DNA from: Fidelibacterota bacterium
GTDB lineage: Bacteria > Fidelibacterota > JAANXI01
DNA: 17,342 bases
NCBI GenBank assembly: GCA_018263365.1
Contig: JAANXI010000075.1
Coordinates: forward strand, 1-17,342
Reading direction: 5' to 3'
Made by a program: the position numbers and the translations under genes. The notes below the pieces were generated by a model. The model did no database searches. It was not told where the DNA came from and saw only the letters and a list, made by a program, of their open reading frames with translations. Shown here piece after piece: positions 1 to 7,503 of this stretch. Each line of letters opens with the position of its first letter. Within the stretch, counting starts at the first letter, position 1.

Positions 1-185
1 TCTGTTGAGCGCGAAGGCTCCGTGAAATCCTCGACAGACCCTCCGGGTATGCCTTCGGTTTCCCAAAACCCTTTTCATCTCAACATCTTGGCACATCTCA
101 TCCACAACAATCGCTCAATTTAGGTGGAAGTAAGATTAGGAGTAAGATTAAGATACTACAACTTGAACACCCGAACACTTCAACA
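1..185. other. Non-coding left edge with short tandem repeats
   Basis: I see no convincing gene here. Two small tandem repeats are visible. A 12-base unit beginning AGTAAGATTA occurs at 129-138 and 141-150. An 8-base unit built on GAACAC or CAACAC starts at 165, 173 and 181. A 7-base inverted repeat (CGAAGGC at 12-18, GCCTTCG at 51-57) has a long 32-base loop and no T run, so I do not call it a terminator. A minus-strand frame from an ATG at 78 stays open to base 1, but it is short and very arginine-rich and has no ribosome binding site. Confidence 0.5.
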
Positions 186-1154
186 CTAAAGTACTTTGAT
201 AAACGTATCCCGGAACACACCGCTGGCTCCGAAGCTTTCCTTAAAGCGGCCCAGTCCGAAATTCGGTTCTTCGTTGACGGTGAAAATTCCGAAATCCAGG
301 TAGCGGAAATGTTGGTCAATAGCCCAGCGGATGATCTCGTAAAAGAGCAGGTTCACAGCGCGGTATTCCTGGTACTCCTCGTCGTGGCTGATGTAGAACG
401 CCAGCACCACATCCCGGTTGCAGATGAAGTTCACTACGCCTGCGATCATTTTCTCATCCAAATATGCGCCGAACAGGTTGATCTTATCGGGAAAAATTTG
501 AGAGAGGTTGATGAGTTCATCCAATGTATGCGTCGGCTGCACGTCGTGGCGAATCTTCAGATTCTTTTTCAGGATGTCGTAAAAGTCCGGGTATTCTTCG
601 GTCTGACGGACGATGACGCCCTCTTTCTTCGCTTTACGATAACTGCGCCGGGTGGAGGATCGAAATTTTCCAAGATTACCTTCGATGGAGGATTCCAGCG
701 TTAACATGCTGGATATCTCGCGTTTGAGATAATCGAAGCCGTGCTTGTACAGCGCAAAATCCAGATAATTTGTGATCCGCCGGTTGTAGATATACGGCGG
801 ATGGGTCATCACGATTCGCTCAACGTCTGTTTCTTCGGCTTCCCTGAGCAGCTCTTCCACCATGTTATAGGCGTCCCTGATTCTGATATCTTCCTGGTAG
901 ACAAAGCCGCCGTAGGAGGCGCCGCGGTGACTAAACAGTGTTGATTTCCCGTCGTAATCGATCCGGACCGCCGGAAACAGTGCATACGGTTTATCCTTTT
1001 TCAGGATCACATACGACTGATCGCGAAATCGATCGTTGGGATGGTAGGAGAGAAATTGGCGGGTGTGAAAAATGGTCCCGTTATTGGCGGACCAGACGAA
1101 CTCGTCCCACTCTTCGTCGTTTAGTGATTTTCCGGGAGCAAATTCTATAGCCAT
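186..1154 (-). CDS. FemAB/GNAT-fold aminoacyl- or acyltransferase family protein
   Basis: The product of 322 residues resembles the FemAB-like branch of the GNAT superfamily (peptidoglycan interpeptide-bridge or related acyltransferases). The N-terminal half carries a strand-rich region ending in FRSSTRRSYRKAKKEGV, the basic helix typical of these proteins. The C-terminal half has the acetyltransferase-like core: FGAYLDEKMIAGVV, then AVNLLFYEIIRWAID, then YLDFGIF, and near the end GRFKESFGA, the closing motif of this fold. The frame extends to a TTG at 1193, but the ATG at 1154 (MAIEFAPGKS) is the more natural start; neither has a clear Shine-Dalgarno sequence. The gene is alone on its strand and divergent from eno. 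The family is fairly sure. The substrate is not: it could attach amino acids to lipid II or acylate another surface polymer, and no substrate-determining motif is visible. Confidence 0.8.
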   Translation of the reverse strand: MAIEFAPGKSLNDEEWDEFVWSANNGTIFHTRQFLSYHPNDRFRDQSYVILKKDKPYALFPAVRIDYDGKSTLFSHRGASYGGFVYQEDIRIRDAYNMVEELLREAEETDVERIVMTHPPYIYNRRITNYLDFALYKHGFDYLKREISSMLTLESSIEGNLGKFRSSTRRSYRKAKKEGVIVRQTEEYPDFYDILKKNLKIRHDVQPTHTLDELINLSQIFPDKINLFGAYLDEKMIAGVVNFICNRDVVLAFYISHDEEYQEYRAVNLLFYEIIRWAIDQHFRYLDFGIFTVNEEPNFGLGRFKESFGASGVFRDTFIKVL

Positions 1155-1230
1155 AACTGCGCCAAAATTACTGGACGCAAGCGAGTGAAGCAACTGTTAG
1201 AATCGGGGATACTTTTGCCAGCCATTCGAA

Positions 1231-1259
1231 TTGACACTTCCTGAGGCAGGCGCTATATT
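1231..1259 (+). promoter_or_regulatory. Sigma70-type promoter of eno-ftsB
   Basis: A perfect -35 box TTGACA (1231-1236) and a -10 box TATATT (1254-1259, five of six consensus bases) are separated by exactly 17 bases. Transcription would begin near 1266, giving a leader of about 37 nt before the eno ATG at 1303. This is the best promoter match in the window and lies in the only divergent intergenic gap. Confidence 0.8.
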
Positions 1260-1302
1260 GCCATGTTATTTGAGGTTGAAACGTTTAACGAACGGAGTGC
1301 CA

Positions 1303-2580
1303 ATGTTTGAAATTACCAACGTGTTAGCGCGCGAAATTCTCGACAGCCGGGGGAATCCCACGGTGGAGGTGGAAGTTATTCTCGATGAAGCATTCCTTGG
1401 CAGGGCCGCCGTACCGTCAGGCGCATCTACCGGCGAACATGAGGCGCTGGAACTGCGGGACGGGGACAAGAATCGTTACAACGGTAAAGGCGTCCTGACT
1501 GCGGTTCAGAATGTGAACGAAATTATCGGACCGGAACTCATCGGCCAGGTCGGTTCGGAACAGTCACTGGTCGACCGGATTATGCTGGAACTTGACGGTA
1601 CCGCAAACAAGGAAAAACTCGGAGCGAACGCAATTCTGGGCGTCTCGCTGGCAACGGCCAGGGCCACGGCCGAAGCGTACGGACTGCCGCTTTATCGGTA
1701 TCTTGGCGGTTCCAACGCCAAGGTTTTGCCCGCACCTATGATGAATATCCTGAACGGCGGCAGCCATGCAGACAATAATGTGGATTTACAGGAGTTTATG
1801 ATCTATCCGCTGGGAGCAAAGAGTTTCCGGGAGGCCTTGCAGATGGGCGCGGAAGTCTTCCATCAATTGAAGAGTGTGTTAAAAACCAAGGGCATGAATA
1901 CGGCAGTCGGTGACGAGGGAGGATTTGCTCCAGACCTTGGTTCCAACGAAGAGGCGATCGAGGTGGTCCTGGAAGCCGCGGACAAAACACCGTACGAAAT
2001 CGGCACGGACCTGTATATCGCACTGGATCCGGCTTCGAGCGAATACTATAACGCCGATACCGGCAAATACGAGCTGGCCTCCGAAAATCGCGAACTGAAT
2101 CGCGACGAAATGGTGAAGTTCTGGGACGAATTGGTCGACAAATATCCGATCGTTTCCATTGAAGACGGCATGGCGGAAGATGACTGGGAAGGATGGAAAC
2201 TCCTGAACGAGGCCATCGGAGATAAAATCCAACTGGTCGGGGATGATCTGCTGGTGACCAATCCGAAGCGACTCCAGAAGGCCATCGATGAAGAGGCGTG
2301 TAACTCGATTCTAATCAAACTGAACCAGATCGGAACCGTCACCGAAACAATGGAAACCATTGAACTGGCGAAACGGCACGGATACACATCGGTGATTTCC
2401 CATCGCTCCGGCGAAACGGAAGATACATTCATTGCTGATTTAGCCGTAGCGACCGGCGTCGGGCAAATCAAAACCGGATCGGCCTCCCGGTCCGACCGGA
2501 TCGCCAAGTACAATCAGCTGCTCCGGATTGAAGAGCAGTTGTTCGAACAGGCAAAATTCCTTGGGAAAAGCGCTCTGTAA
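1303..2580 (+). CDS. eno: Enolase (phosphopyruvate hydratase)
   Basis: Enolase converts 2-phosphoglycerate to phosphoenolpyruvate in glycolysis and the reverse in gluconeogenesis; it is cytoplasmic and magnesium-dependent. The product has 425 residues, normal for bacteria. The active site is complete by motif: His155 in GGSHADN, Glu164 in LQEF, the acid Glu205 in GDEGGFAP, metal ligands Asp242 (LDPASSEY), Glu287 (SIEDGMAEDDW) and Asp314 (VGDDL), the base Lys339 (LIKLNQIGT), the SHRSGETED loop and Lys390 (QIKTG). The ATG at 1303 is preceded by GGAG at 1294-1297 and begins MFEITNVLAREILDSRGNP, the usual enolase N-terminus. The frame is open back to a TTG at 1231, but that codon is part of the -35 box and cannot be the start. 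The division gene ftsB follows after 5 nt and is probably cotranscribed. Confidence 0.98.
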   Translation: MFEITNVLAREILDSRGNPTVEVEVILDEAFLGRAAVPSGASTGEHEALELRDGDKNRYNGKGVLTAVQNVNEIIGPELIGQVGSEQSLVDRIMLELDGTANKEKLGANAILGVSLATARATAEAYGLPLYRYLGGSNAKVLPAPMMNILNGGSHADNNVDLQEFMIYPLGAKSFREALQMGAEVFHQLKSVLKTKGMNTAVGDEGGFAPDLGSNEEAIEVVLEAADKTPYEIGTDLYIALDPASSEYYNADTGKYELASENRELNRDEMVKFWDELVDKYPIVSIEDGMAEDDWEGWKLLNEAIGDKIQLVGDDLLVTNPKRLQKAIDEEACNSILIKLNQIGTVTETMETIELAKRHGYTSVISHRSGETEDTFIADLAVATGVGQIKTGSASRSDRIAKYNQLLRIEEQLFEQAKFLGKSAL

Positions 2581-2585
2581 AACCT

Positions 2586-2972
2586 ATGTGGCCATTCTCC
2601 GGAGATAAAAAGAAAAAACGTAAGAAGCGTAAGAAAAAAGCAAAGCGCGCCCGTCGCACCGGCAACGGGCGCGCCAAGGCCTTTCTCTGGTGGCTGGTCG
2701 GTCTGTGTACCGCGCTTGTCTTCATTATGGTTTTCGTTCTGAGCGATCACGGGTTGTATGAACTCTGGCAGCTGAAAAAGGAACAAAAACTCATTGAACA
2801 ACATATCGAAGAGCTGCAGGAAGAGAATGCGGAATTAGCCGCCGAACGGGATCGCCTGAAGGAGGACAAGGAGTATATCGAAAAGCTGGCCCGAGAGCGT
2901 TATCGGATGGCAAAAGAGGGCGAAAAAGTATTCCGGGTCATTCCCAAATCCAATCAGGACACCTCGCAGTAG
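2586..2972 (+). CDS. ftsB: FtsB/DivIC-type septum formation initiator protein
   Basis: This is a small bitopic membrane protein of the divisome. In known relatives, FtsB/DivIC forms a coiled-coil complex with FtsL and FtsQ/DivIB that activates septal peptidoglycan synthesis. The 128 residues show a very basic cytoplasmic N-terminus (15 of residues 8-24 are Lys or Arg), one membrane helix at about 32-52, and a heptad-rich coiled coil at about 60-98. The family's closing motif follows (YIEKLARERYRMAKEGEKVF). The gene begins 5 nt after eno; eno-ftsB adjacency is known from many proteobacteria such as Pseudomonas, which supports the call. No strong ribosome binding site is seen, so translational coupling to eno is plausible. 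The basic tail is longer than I expect for FtsB. DivIC is the alternative name, depending on lineage. Confidence 0.88.
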   Translation: MWPFSGDKKKKRKKRKKKAKRARRTGNGRAKAFLWWLVGLCTALVFIMVFVLSDHGLYELWQLKKEQKLIEQHIEELQEENAELAAERDRLKEDKEYIEKLARERYRMAKEGEKVFRVIPKSNQDTSQ

Positions 2973-3060
2973 TTTCAATTTCCTTTTTATTCCGTATCCT
3001 GCTACATTTGTGTACTAACGGATTCAAATTACCCCGCAAACCAAGGGCTATAGAGGTATT

Positions 3061-4899
3061 GTGAAAGCCTTCCGCATCATTATTGTCGTTCCGGTGTTCA
3101 TGTGGGGAGCTTTAATTTTTGGACAGGCCGCCACCTCCGATTCCACTCTCTTTCGATTTCAGCAGCAAAACTCAACCTATCGGTGGTCGAATATCTTTCA
3201 GTATTCAGGCAGGATCAGCCAGCTTTCGTATGATGTCAGCAATTCGTTTATTAGCACGATGACGGAAGTACAGAGCGCGCAGAAGCAGTGGAAGGACGAC
3301 CAGCAATTCCGAGGACGATTATACGGTCCGATGCCCGGCAAATGGTTGTGGGAGCTCCAGGGGAACCTCCAGTGGTATAATGATGAGCAGTCGGGATATT
3401 TCAACGATTCCCGAATCGGGGCGGCTGCGCTGGGAATCAGGCGTGAGGCGCGGGCATTGAATTTTGGGGTTTCCAGCGGATACAAGCAGGATATTCGCCG
3501 GCAGTTTGTCGATACCGGTCCGACCCTTGCTGGAGAGCTCTCCCTGAACCGGGCGAATTGGGCGGGATACAAAACCTCCGGGATGCTGCAACTCCGTGGA
3601 GAGAACCTTGATACCCGGCAGAACCGGACGTATGTAACGCGATGGCTGGTTTCCAAGGAATTCGCCCCTGGCGTCAGTGATCACTTGTCAGTGAATGTCA
3701 GCCAGCGGAAACGCTCGTATTATCTGGCGTCCGGAATAGTTGAGGAGCGCAGTGAAACCCGGCAGCACCTGGAAAACCAGCTGCGGTATCGCGTATTTGA
3801 TCCGTTTTCAGTCCGGCTGAGTACTGAGTATTCCAGAGATCAAACGGCAATCGAGACGCCGTTTGTCGGATCAGCAGCGGTGCAGCAGAAGGACCGGGCA
3901 AACTACAATCTCCGGAATTCGCTGGGAATGTTTTTGGATACCGGACCGTTTCGGAATGAAATGTATATCCGGTATGAAGTGCAGCAAAACCTGTATAGGA
4001 CGGATGTCCGGGATACCGTTGTGGCTCCGTCGCAATTACGGAGACAAACTCCGCCCAACGACAACAGTAATACCCTGCAACTTGAAGGGAAGTCGCGTCT
4101 CGGAATCGGTTATCAGGATTCGCTTCAATTCACAGCATTGGCCATGCGGATGCAATACAATACGCCTGATTCCACTAATTACGACGACCGGGATGAAGTT
4201 CGCTATCGATATGGACTGGAATATATCCATCTATTTGCACCGGGATTCCGGTGGCGAACCGGCGGGGAAGTGTTGCTCAGTCATTATGCCTACCTGTACA
4301 GTCAGCGAAGTGCGGAAAATTACTGGAACCGGGTGTACCGCCTGTTTTCAGGCGTCCACTGGAAAAGACATCGCTGGGAATGGCATACGTCGGCTGAAGT
4401 CCTCGCCAATTATTACGATTACGAGTATGATGACCTGTTGCAGCAGGTGCGGAGTATTGCCTTCCGGCACATGGTATATCGCCAGCAGATTTACCATCCG
4501 CTTGGTCAGCGATGGCAGGGTCAATTCCGGTTCGATTTGCAACTGGAGGATCAGGGCAGACTGGATTGGACGGCATTCGTGGAAGAACTGATTCTGGAGC
4601 GTGAAATTGGTGAGATCGAATACAAAATACTGGTACCGATCGGTCAGACGCTGTCAGGTAACCTGGGCTATCGCTATCAGCGGCGGATTGATTGGCGTAT
4701 TAAGGAAGGCAAAAAATTTACGGCAGAGCGTATTTATACTCAGGGGCCGGTTTTTCAGGTCCGGTATCGCTCCCATAAACTCCCGGTGATCGTGTGGGAA
4801 GGGACGTTAATGGACGTCACTCAGGTAGATGTCCAACAGAGCAATACTACAAAATACCCTATTTCGCATTTACGTCTGCAGGCGTTTTGGCGCTGGTAA
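3061..4899 (+). CDS. Large outer-membrane beta-barrel protein, unknown family
   Basis: I do not recognise this 612-residue protein. It starts with a Sec signal peptide (basic KAFR, hydrophobic IIIVVPVFMWGALIF, likely cut near GQAA). The rest is rich in Tyr, Trp, Gln and Arg, with repeated alternating polar/aromatic stretches typical of beta-strands crossing the outer membrane, for example YIRYEVQQNLY and FRWRTGGEVLLSHYAYLY. It ends in LRLQAFWRW; a terminal aromatic residue is the usual BAM recognition signal. No plug, TonB box, OmpA domain or helix-hairpin-helix region is visible. The start is GTG at 3061 with GAGG at 3053-3056. An 88-nt gap precedes it and a 162-nt gap separates it from motA, so it may be its own unit. 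A porin, a polysaccharide exporter or a scaffold barrel all remain possible. Confidence 0.75.
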   Translation: MKAFRIIIVVPVFMWGALIFGQAATSDSTLFRFQQQNSTYRWSNIFQYSGRISQLSYDVSNSFISTMTEVQSAQKQWKDDQQFRGRLYGPMPGKWLWELQGNLQWYNDEQSGYFNDSRIGAAALGIRREARALNFGVSSGYKQDIRRQFVDTGPTLAGELSLNRANWAGYKTSGMLQLRGENLDTRQNRTYVTRWLVSKEFAPGVSDHLSVNVSQRKRSYYLASGIVEERSETRQHLENQLRYRVFDPFSVRLSTEYSRDQTAIETPFVGSAAVQQKDRANYNLRNSLGMFLDTGPFRNEMYIRYEVQQNLYRTDVRDTVVAPSQLRRQTPPNDNSNTLQLEGKSRLGIGYQDSLQFTALAMRMQYNTPDSTNYDDRDEVRYRYGLEYIHLFAPGFRWRTGGEVLLSHYAYLYSQRSAENYWNRVYRLFSGVHWKRHRWEWHTSAEVLANYYDYEYDDLLQQVRSIAFRHMVYRQQIYHPLGQRWQGQFRFDLQLEDQGRLDWTAFVEELILEREIGEIEYKILVPIGQTLSGNLGYRYQRRIDWRIKEGKKFTAERIYTQGPVFQVRYRSHKLPVIVWEGTLMDVTQVDVQQSNTTKYPISHLRLQAFWRW

Positions 4900-5016
4900 T
4901 TCTTCAAACGGGTCAATTTCGTATTGCAGTCTTTGGAAAAATAATTTACTATTACACATCGCTTCCGAACCGTTTTGCAATAACTGGTAGCCAAGTAGGG
5001 GCGGAAAAGTCACTAT

Positions 5017-5022
5017 TATAAT
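5017..5022 (+). promoter_or_regulatory. Possible -10 box ahead of motA
   Basis: A perfect TATAAT lies 40 nt before the motA ATG, inside a 162-nt gap. No acceptable -35 box is found 16-18 bases upstream (the bases there read roughly AGTAGG). If real, the promoter would need an activator or a different sigma contact. The rest of the gap (4900-5061) shows no hairpin or terminator that I can support. Confidence 0.35.
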
Positions 5023-5061
5023 TCGCACTGAAACTGCTGAACCGAAATTGGAAGAGCGCGT

Positions 5062-5910
5062 ATGGATTTAGCCACTCTTTTTGGGTTGCTGGCTGGCGCC
5101 GGCCTGATAGTCACCGCAATTATTACCGCCGGGAACGCCGGCAGTCTCGCAGAATTCGTTCACCGCGAATCACTGATGATTGTGTTTGGTGGTACGATAG
5201 CGGCGACCCTCATTAACTATCCGCTGAAAGCGGTCATCGGGGTGTTTGGGGTGGTGAAAAACGCCTTTACCCGGCAACAGTCCGAATACCCGGAAGTCAT
5301 TTCCTATTTTGAGGAAGTATCGCGCAAGGTGTATGAGAAGGGATTGATCTCAATGGAAGAAGACCTCGATTCCATCGATGATCATTTTCTCCGGAACGGA
5401 TTGGCGCTGGCAATCAACGAGCGCAATCCCGACAATCTGCGGAATTATCTGGAACTGGAACTGAATAATATTCACCGGCGACATCGCCAGGGTGCGGAGA
5501 TCTTCTTCTATATGGGGCAGTATTCTCCTGCGTTTGGTATGCTGGGGACAATTATCGGGCTTATTATCATGATGAAAACCCAGATTTCCATGCCGGATGC
5601 CCAGGGTGCGCTCTCGGTGGCCTCGAATTTCAACTTGCAGCAGCAGTTCACCAATTTGTTGAACGGTATGGGATTGGCGCTTATCACAACCTTTTGGGGG
5701 GTGCTGCTGGCGAACCTGATCTTTTTACCCATCGGCGGAAAATTACAGCGCCGGTCGGAAGATGAGTTGATGATGAAGGAAATCATGATCGAGGGGATTA
5801 TGTGCCTTCATGCCAAGGATCATCCGCTGGTCGTTAAGGATAAGTTGCAGACGTTTATCCCGCAGCGGGAACGGGAACTCCTGGATAGCAATTCTTCCGG
5901 TAATCGATAA
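5062..5910 (+). CDS. motA: MotA/TolQ/ExbB-type ion channel protein (MotA)
   Basis: MotA is the inner-membrane channel subunit of the stator that uses ion flow to drive rotation, paired with MotB. The 282 residues match MotA rather than ExbB/TolQ. Two N-terminal helices are present (about 3-22 and 36-54, containing FGGTIAATLINYP), then a large cytoplasmic domain (about 60-148), then two C-terminal helices with the conserved prolines Pro156 (YSPAFGMLGTIIGLI) and Pro223 (LLANLIFLPIGGKL). The stretch between the last two helices (about residues 172-203) looks some 20 residues longer than in the MotA proteins I know. ATG at 5062 follows GGAAGAG at 5050-5056. motB follows after 19 nt. No flagellar gene is in the window, so whether this pair drives a flagellum, gliding or another process is open. 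Confidence 0.92.
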   Translation: MDLATLFGLLAGAGLIVTAIITAGNAGSLAEFVHRESLMIVFGGTIAATLINYPLKAVIGVFGVVKNAFTRQQSEYPEVISYFEEVSRKVYEKGLISMEEDLDSIDDHFLRNGLALAINERNPDNLRNYLELELNNIHRRHRQGAEIFFYMGQYSPAFGMLGTIIGLIIMMKTQISMPDAQGALSVASNFNLQQQFTNLLNGMGLALITTFWGVLLANLIFLPIGGKLQRRSEDELMMKEIMIEGIMCLHAKDHPLVVKDKLQTFIPQRERELLDSNSSGNR

Positions 5911-5929
5911 CTAACAGACATCAGTATTC

Positions 5930-6679
5930 ATGAGCTGGACGAGCGCAAACGGAAATAAAAACGGTAACGGCCATACCTCTGGCCGAAAGGCATCGCGCAA
6001 TGCCTGGCTGATCACCTACGCCGATATGGTGACGGTGCTCCTGACCTTCTTCGTGATGATTTTTATCTACATGAAAGAGGCGGAGAACAGCATCGATCGG
6101 TGGATCAACCATTTATTGAACCAAACCTATACCGAACTCACCCATTATGTGAATGAAAACAGTATCGAGGGCATTGAGGTTGATCGGGTTACCAAAGGAA
6201 TCCGAATCATATTGTCCAGCGGCGTGGTATTTGCCCCCGGATTTGCTGATTTGAAATCGAACGCGCTCCCCGTTCTTTCCGAAGTGGGGGCATTAATTAA
6301 CAATTCCACATTAGTGCATATCGAAGAAAATCCCGAATACGCAGAAATTTTTAGAAATTTGAGAAAACAGGGACGCGATTTAAAAGTCGATATTCGCGTC
6401 GAAGGCCATACCGACAGTGATCCGTATTATGGCCGCGAGTTTGAATCCAACTGGGAGCTTTCTGCAGCCAGAGCGTTGGCGGTTGTGAAATACATGACCG
6501 CCAGCACCGGGCTCGAGGAACAGAAATTCTCCGCACTTGGGTATGGAGAGTATCGCCCCATTGTGCCGAACACCAGTGAATCCAACAAGCAGCGTAATCG
6601 CCGCGTGGAGATCTATCTGGATGCGAATCTGGTGGCGACCAATGGTGTTAGTACTAGGACAGCCGATCGCCTTAACTAA
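5930..6679 (+). CDS. motB: MotB-type stator protein with OmpA-like peptidoglycan-binding domain
   Basis: MotB anchors the stator to peptidoglycan and carries the ion-binding aspartate. The 249 residues show a short Asn/Gly-rich cytoplasmic tail (2-20), one membrane helix at about 26-47 starting AWLITYADMVTVLLTFF, and the critical Asp32. A linker follows, then an OmpA-like domain at about 150-240 with VEGHTDSDPYYGREFESNW, LSAARALAVVKYM and a closing NRRVEIYLDAN. The ion-binding residue and the peptidoglycan-binding core are both intact, so it should be a functional stator subunit. The start ATG at 5930 has no clear Shine-Dalgarno sequence. It lies 19 nt after motA and 14 nt before the next gene, a barrel protein. 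I cannot tell from sequence whether protons or sodium ions are used. Confidence 0.92.
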   Translation: MSWTSANGNKNGNGHTSGRKASRNAWLITYADMVTVLLTFFVMIFIYMKEAENSIDRWINHLLNQTYTELTHYVNENSIEGIEVDRVTKGIRIILSSGVVFAPGFADLKSNALPVLSEVGALINNSTLVHIEENPEYAEIFRNLRKQGRDLKVDIRVEGHTDSDPYYGREFESNWELSAARALAVVKYMTASTGLEEQKFSALGYGEYRPIVPNTSESNKQRNRRVEIYLDANLVATNGVSTRTADRLN

Positions 6680-6693
6680 ACGAGACTGACAAT

Positions 6694-7503
6694 ATGTGTT
6701 TCATCCGCCGGGGAGTGATCCTCTTGTGTGTGTCCATATTCTGTATGGCAGACATTGGCTATTCTGCGTTCGAGCGCCAACGGATTCAGGCGCTGCCCTG
6801 GAATACCAATGATTTGAGTCTCGTCAGCGCCCTCGCAAATAACCCGGGTCGACTGCAAAATATGGACAGAGCTGTCGTCGCCTCCGGATATACCAGGATT
6901 TTTAATCAGAAGGCCCTGCAGTCGGGGTACCTGTACTCTGCCCTTCCGTTATCTTTTGGAACTGTAGGTCTTGGTGTGGATTTTTTCGGAAATCAGGAGT
7001 ATGCGGAATCACAGTATATGGCCGGAATTGCCCGCCAATGGAACGAGAACGGTGCCTTTGGACTGCTGATCAGAGCATTCTCTCTCGATATCTCCAATTA
7101 CGGTAACGCAAACTCTCTTGCCATAGATGCCGGAACGAGCTGGCGCATCACAGAATCTCTCCAGTGGGAACTGGGCTACGGAAATCTCACTCAATCCACA
7201 ATCGGCCGTTCAAAAGAACCGTTACCCCAGCAAATTTTTTCCGCTGTGGAGTACAGTCCGAAAGATTATCTGTCGACCCGGTTGTCGGTCGTCCATGATC
7301 TCCGCTATCCGGTGCGTTACAGAGCCGGAGTCGGTTACGCACCGTTCACCTGGATCGAATTCGCAGCGCTCCTGAGTACCGAACCTGTCCGGGCGCAGAT
7401 TGGAACAACTATCACCTGGAAGATGATTCATGTCCAATACACGGCGACAATACATTCGGTGCTGCCTGTTACCCATCGTTTTGGTCTGCTGTTTGGTTTC
7501 TGA
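6694..7503 (+). CDS. PorV/PorQ-like outer-membrane beta-barrel protein
   Basis: The 269-residue protein begins with a signal peptide (RR, then GVILLCVSIFCMADIGYS, likely cut before AFERQ). The mature start contains ALANNPGRLQNMDRA followed by a glycine/aromatic strand pattern (VASGYTRIF, SALPLSFGTVGLGVDFFG). This resembles the N-terminus of PorV/PorQ and FadL-related small barrels, which carry an NNPA-like motif near the start. It ends in HRFGLLFGF; a terminal Phe fits BAM-assisted insertion. In Bacteroidota, PorV and PorQ work in type IX secretion, but no other type IX gene is seen here, so I do not assign that role. The gene lies 14 nt after motB, and its last 74 nt overlap the next gene. 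The family-level match is by pattern only. Confidence 0.65.
   Translation: MCFIRRGVILLCVSIFCMADIGYSAFERQRIQALPWNTNDLSLVSALANNPGRLQNMDRAVVASGYTRIFNQKALQSGYLYSALPLSFGTVGLGVDFFGNQEYAESQYMAGIARQWNENGAFGLLIRAFSLDISNYGNANSLAIDAGTSWRITESLQWELGYGNLTQSTIGRSKEPLPQQIFSAVEYSPKDYLSTRLSVVHDLRYPVRYRAGVGYAPFTWIEFAALLSTEPVRAQIGTTITWKMIHVQYTATIHSVLPVTHRFGLLFGF

Noticed and set aside
1..78. Minus-strand frame open to the left edge, start ATG at 76-78
   Set aside because: It has only 26 codons, very Arg-rich, with no ribosome binding site; there is not enough sequence to support a gene.
1165..1193. Possible minus-strand promoter for the FemAB-like gene (TTGCTT, 17-base gap, TAATTT)
   Set aside because: The -10 box matches only half the consensus and would leave almost no leader before the ATG at 1154.
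1231..1302. Upstream TTG start extending enolase by 24 residues
   Set aside because: The TTG is part of a perfect -35 box, transcription should start after it, and the ATG at 1303 has GGAG and the normal enolase N-terminus.
3003..3010. TACATTTG, matching the Bacteroidota -7 element TAnnTTTG, ahead of the large barrel gene
   Set aside because: No good TTTG -33 partner lies at the right distance, and the clearest promoter in the window is of classical sigma70 type, so a chance match is likely.
3863..4591. 242-codon plus-strand frame inside the large barrel gene
   Set aside because: It is in a different frame within a well-supported signal-peptide barrel protein, and its product is Cys/Trp/Arg-rich with no recognisable fold.
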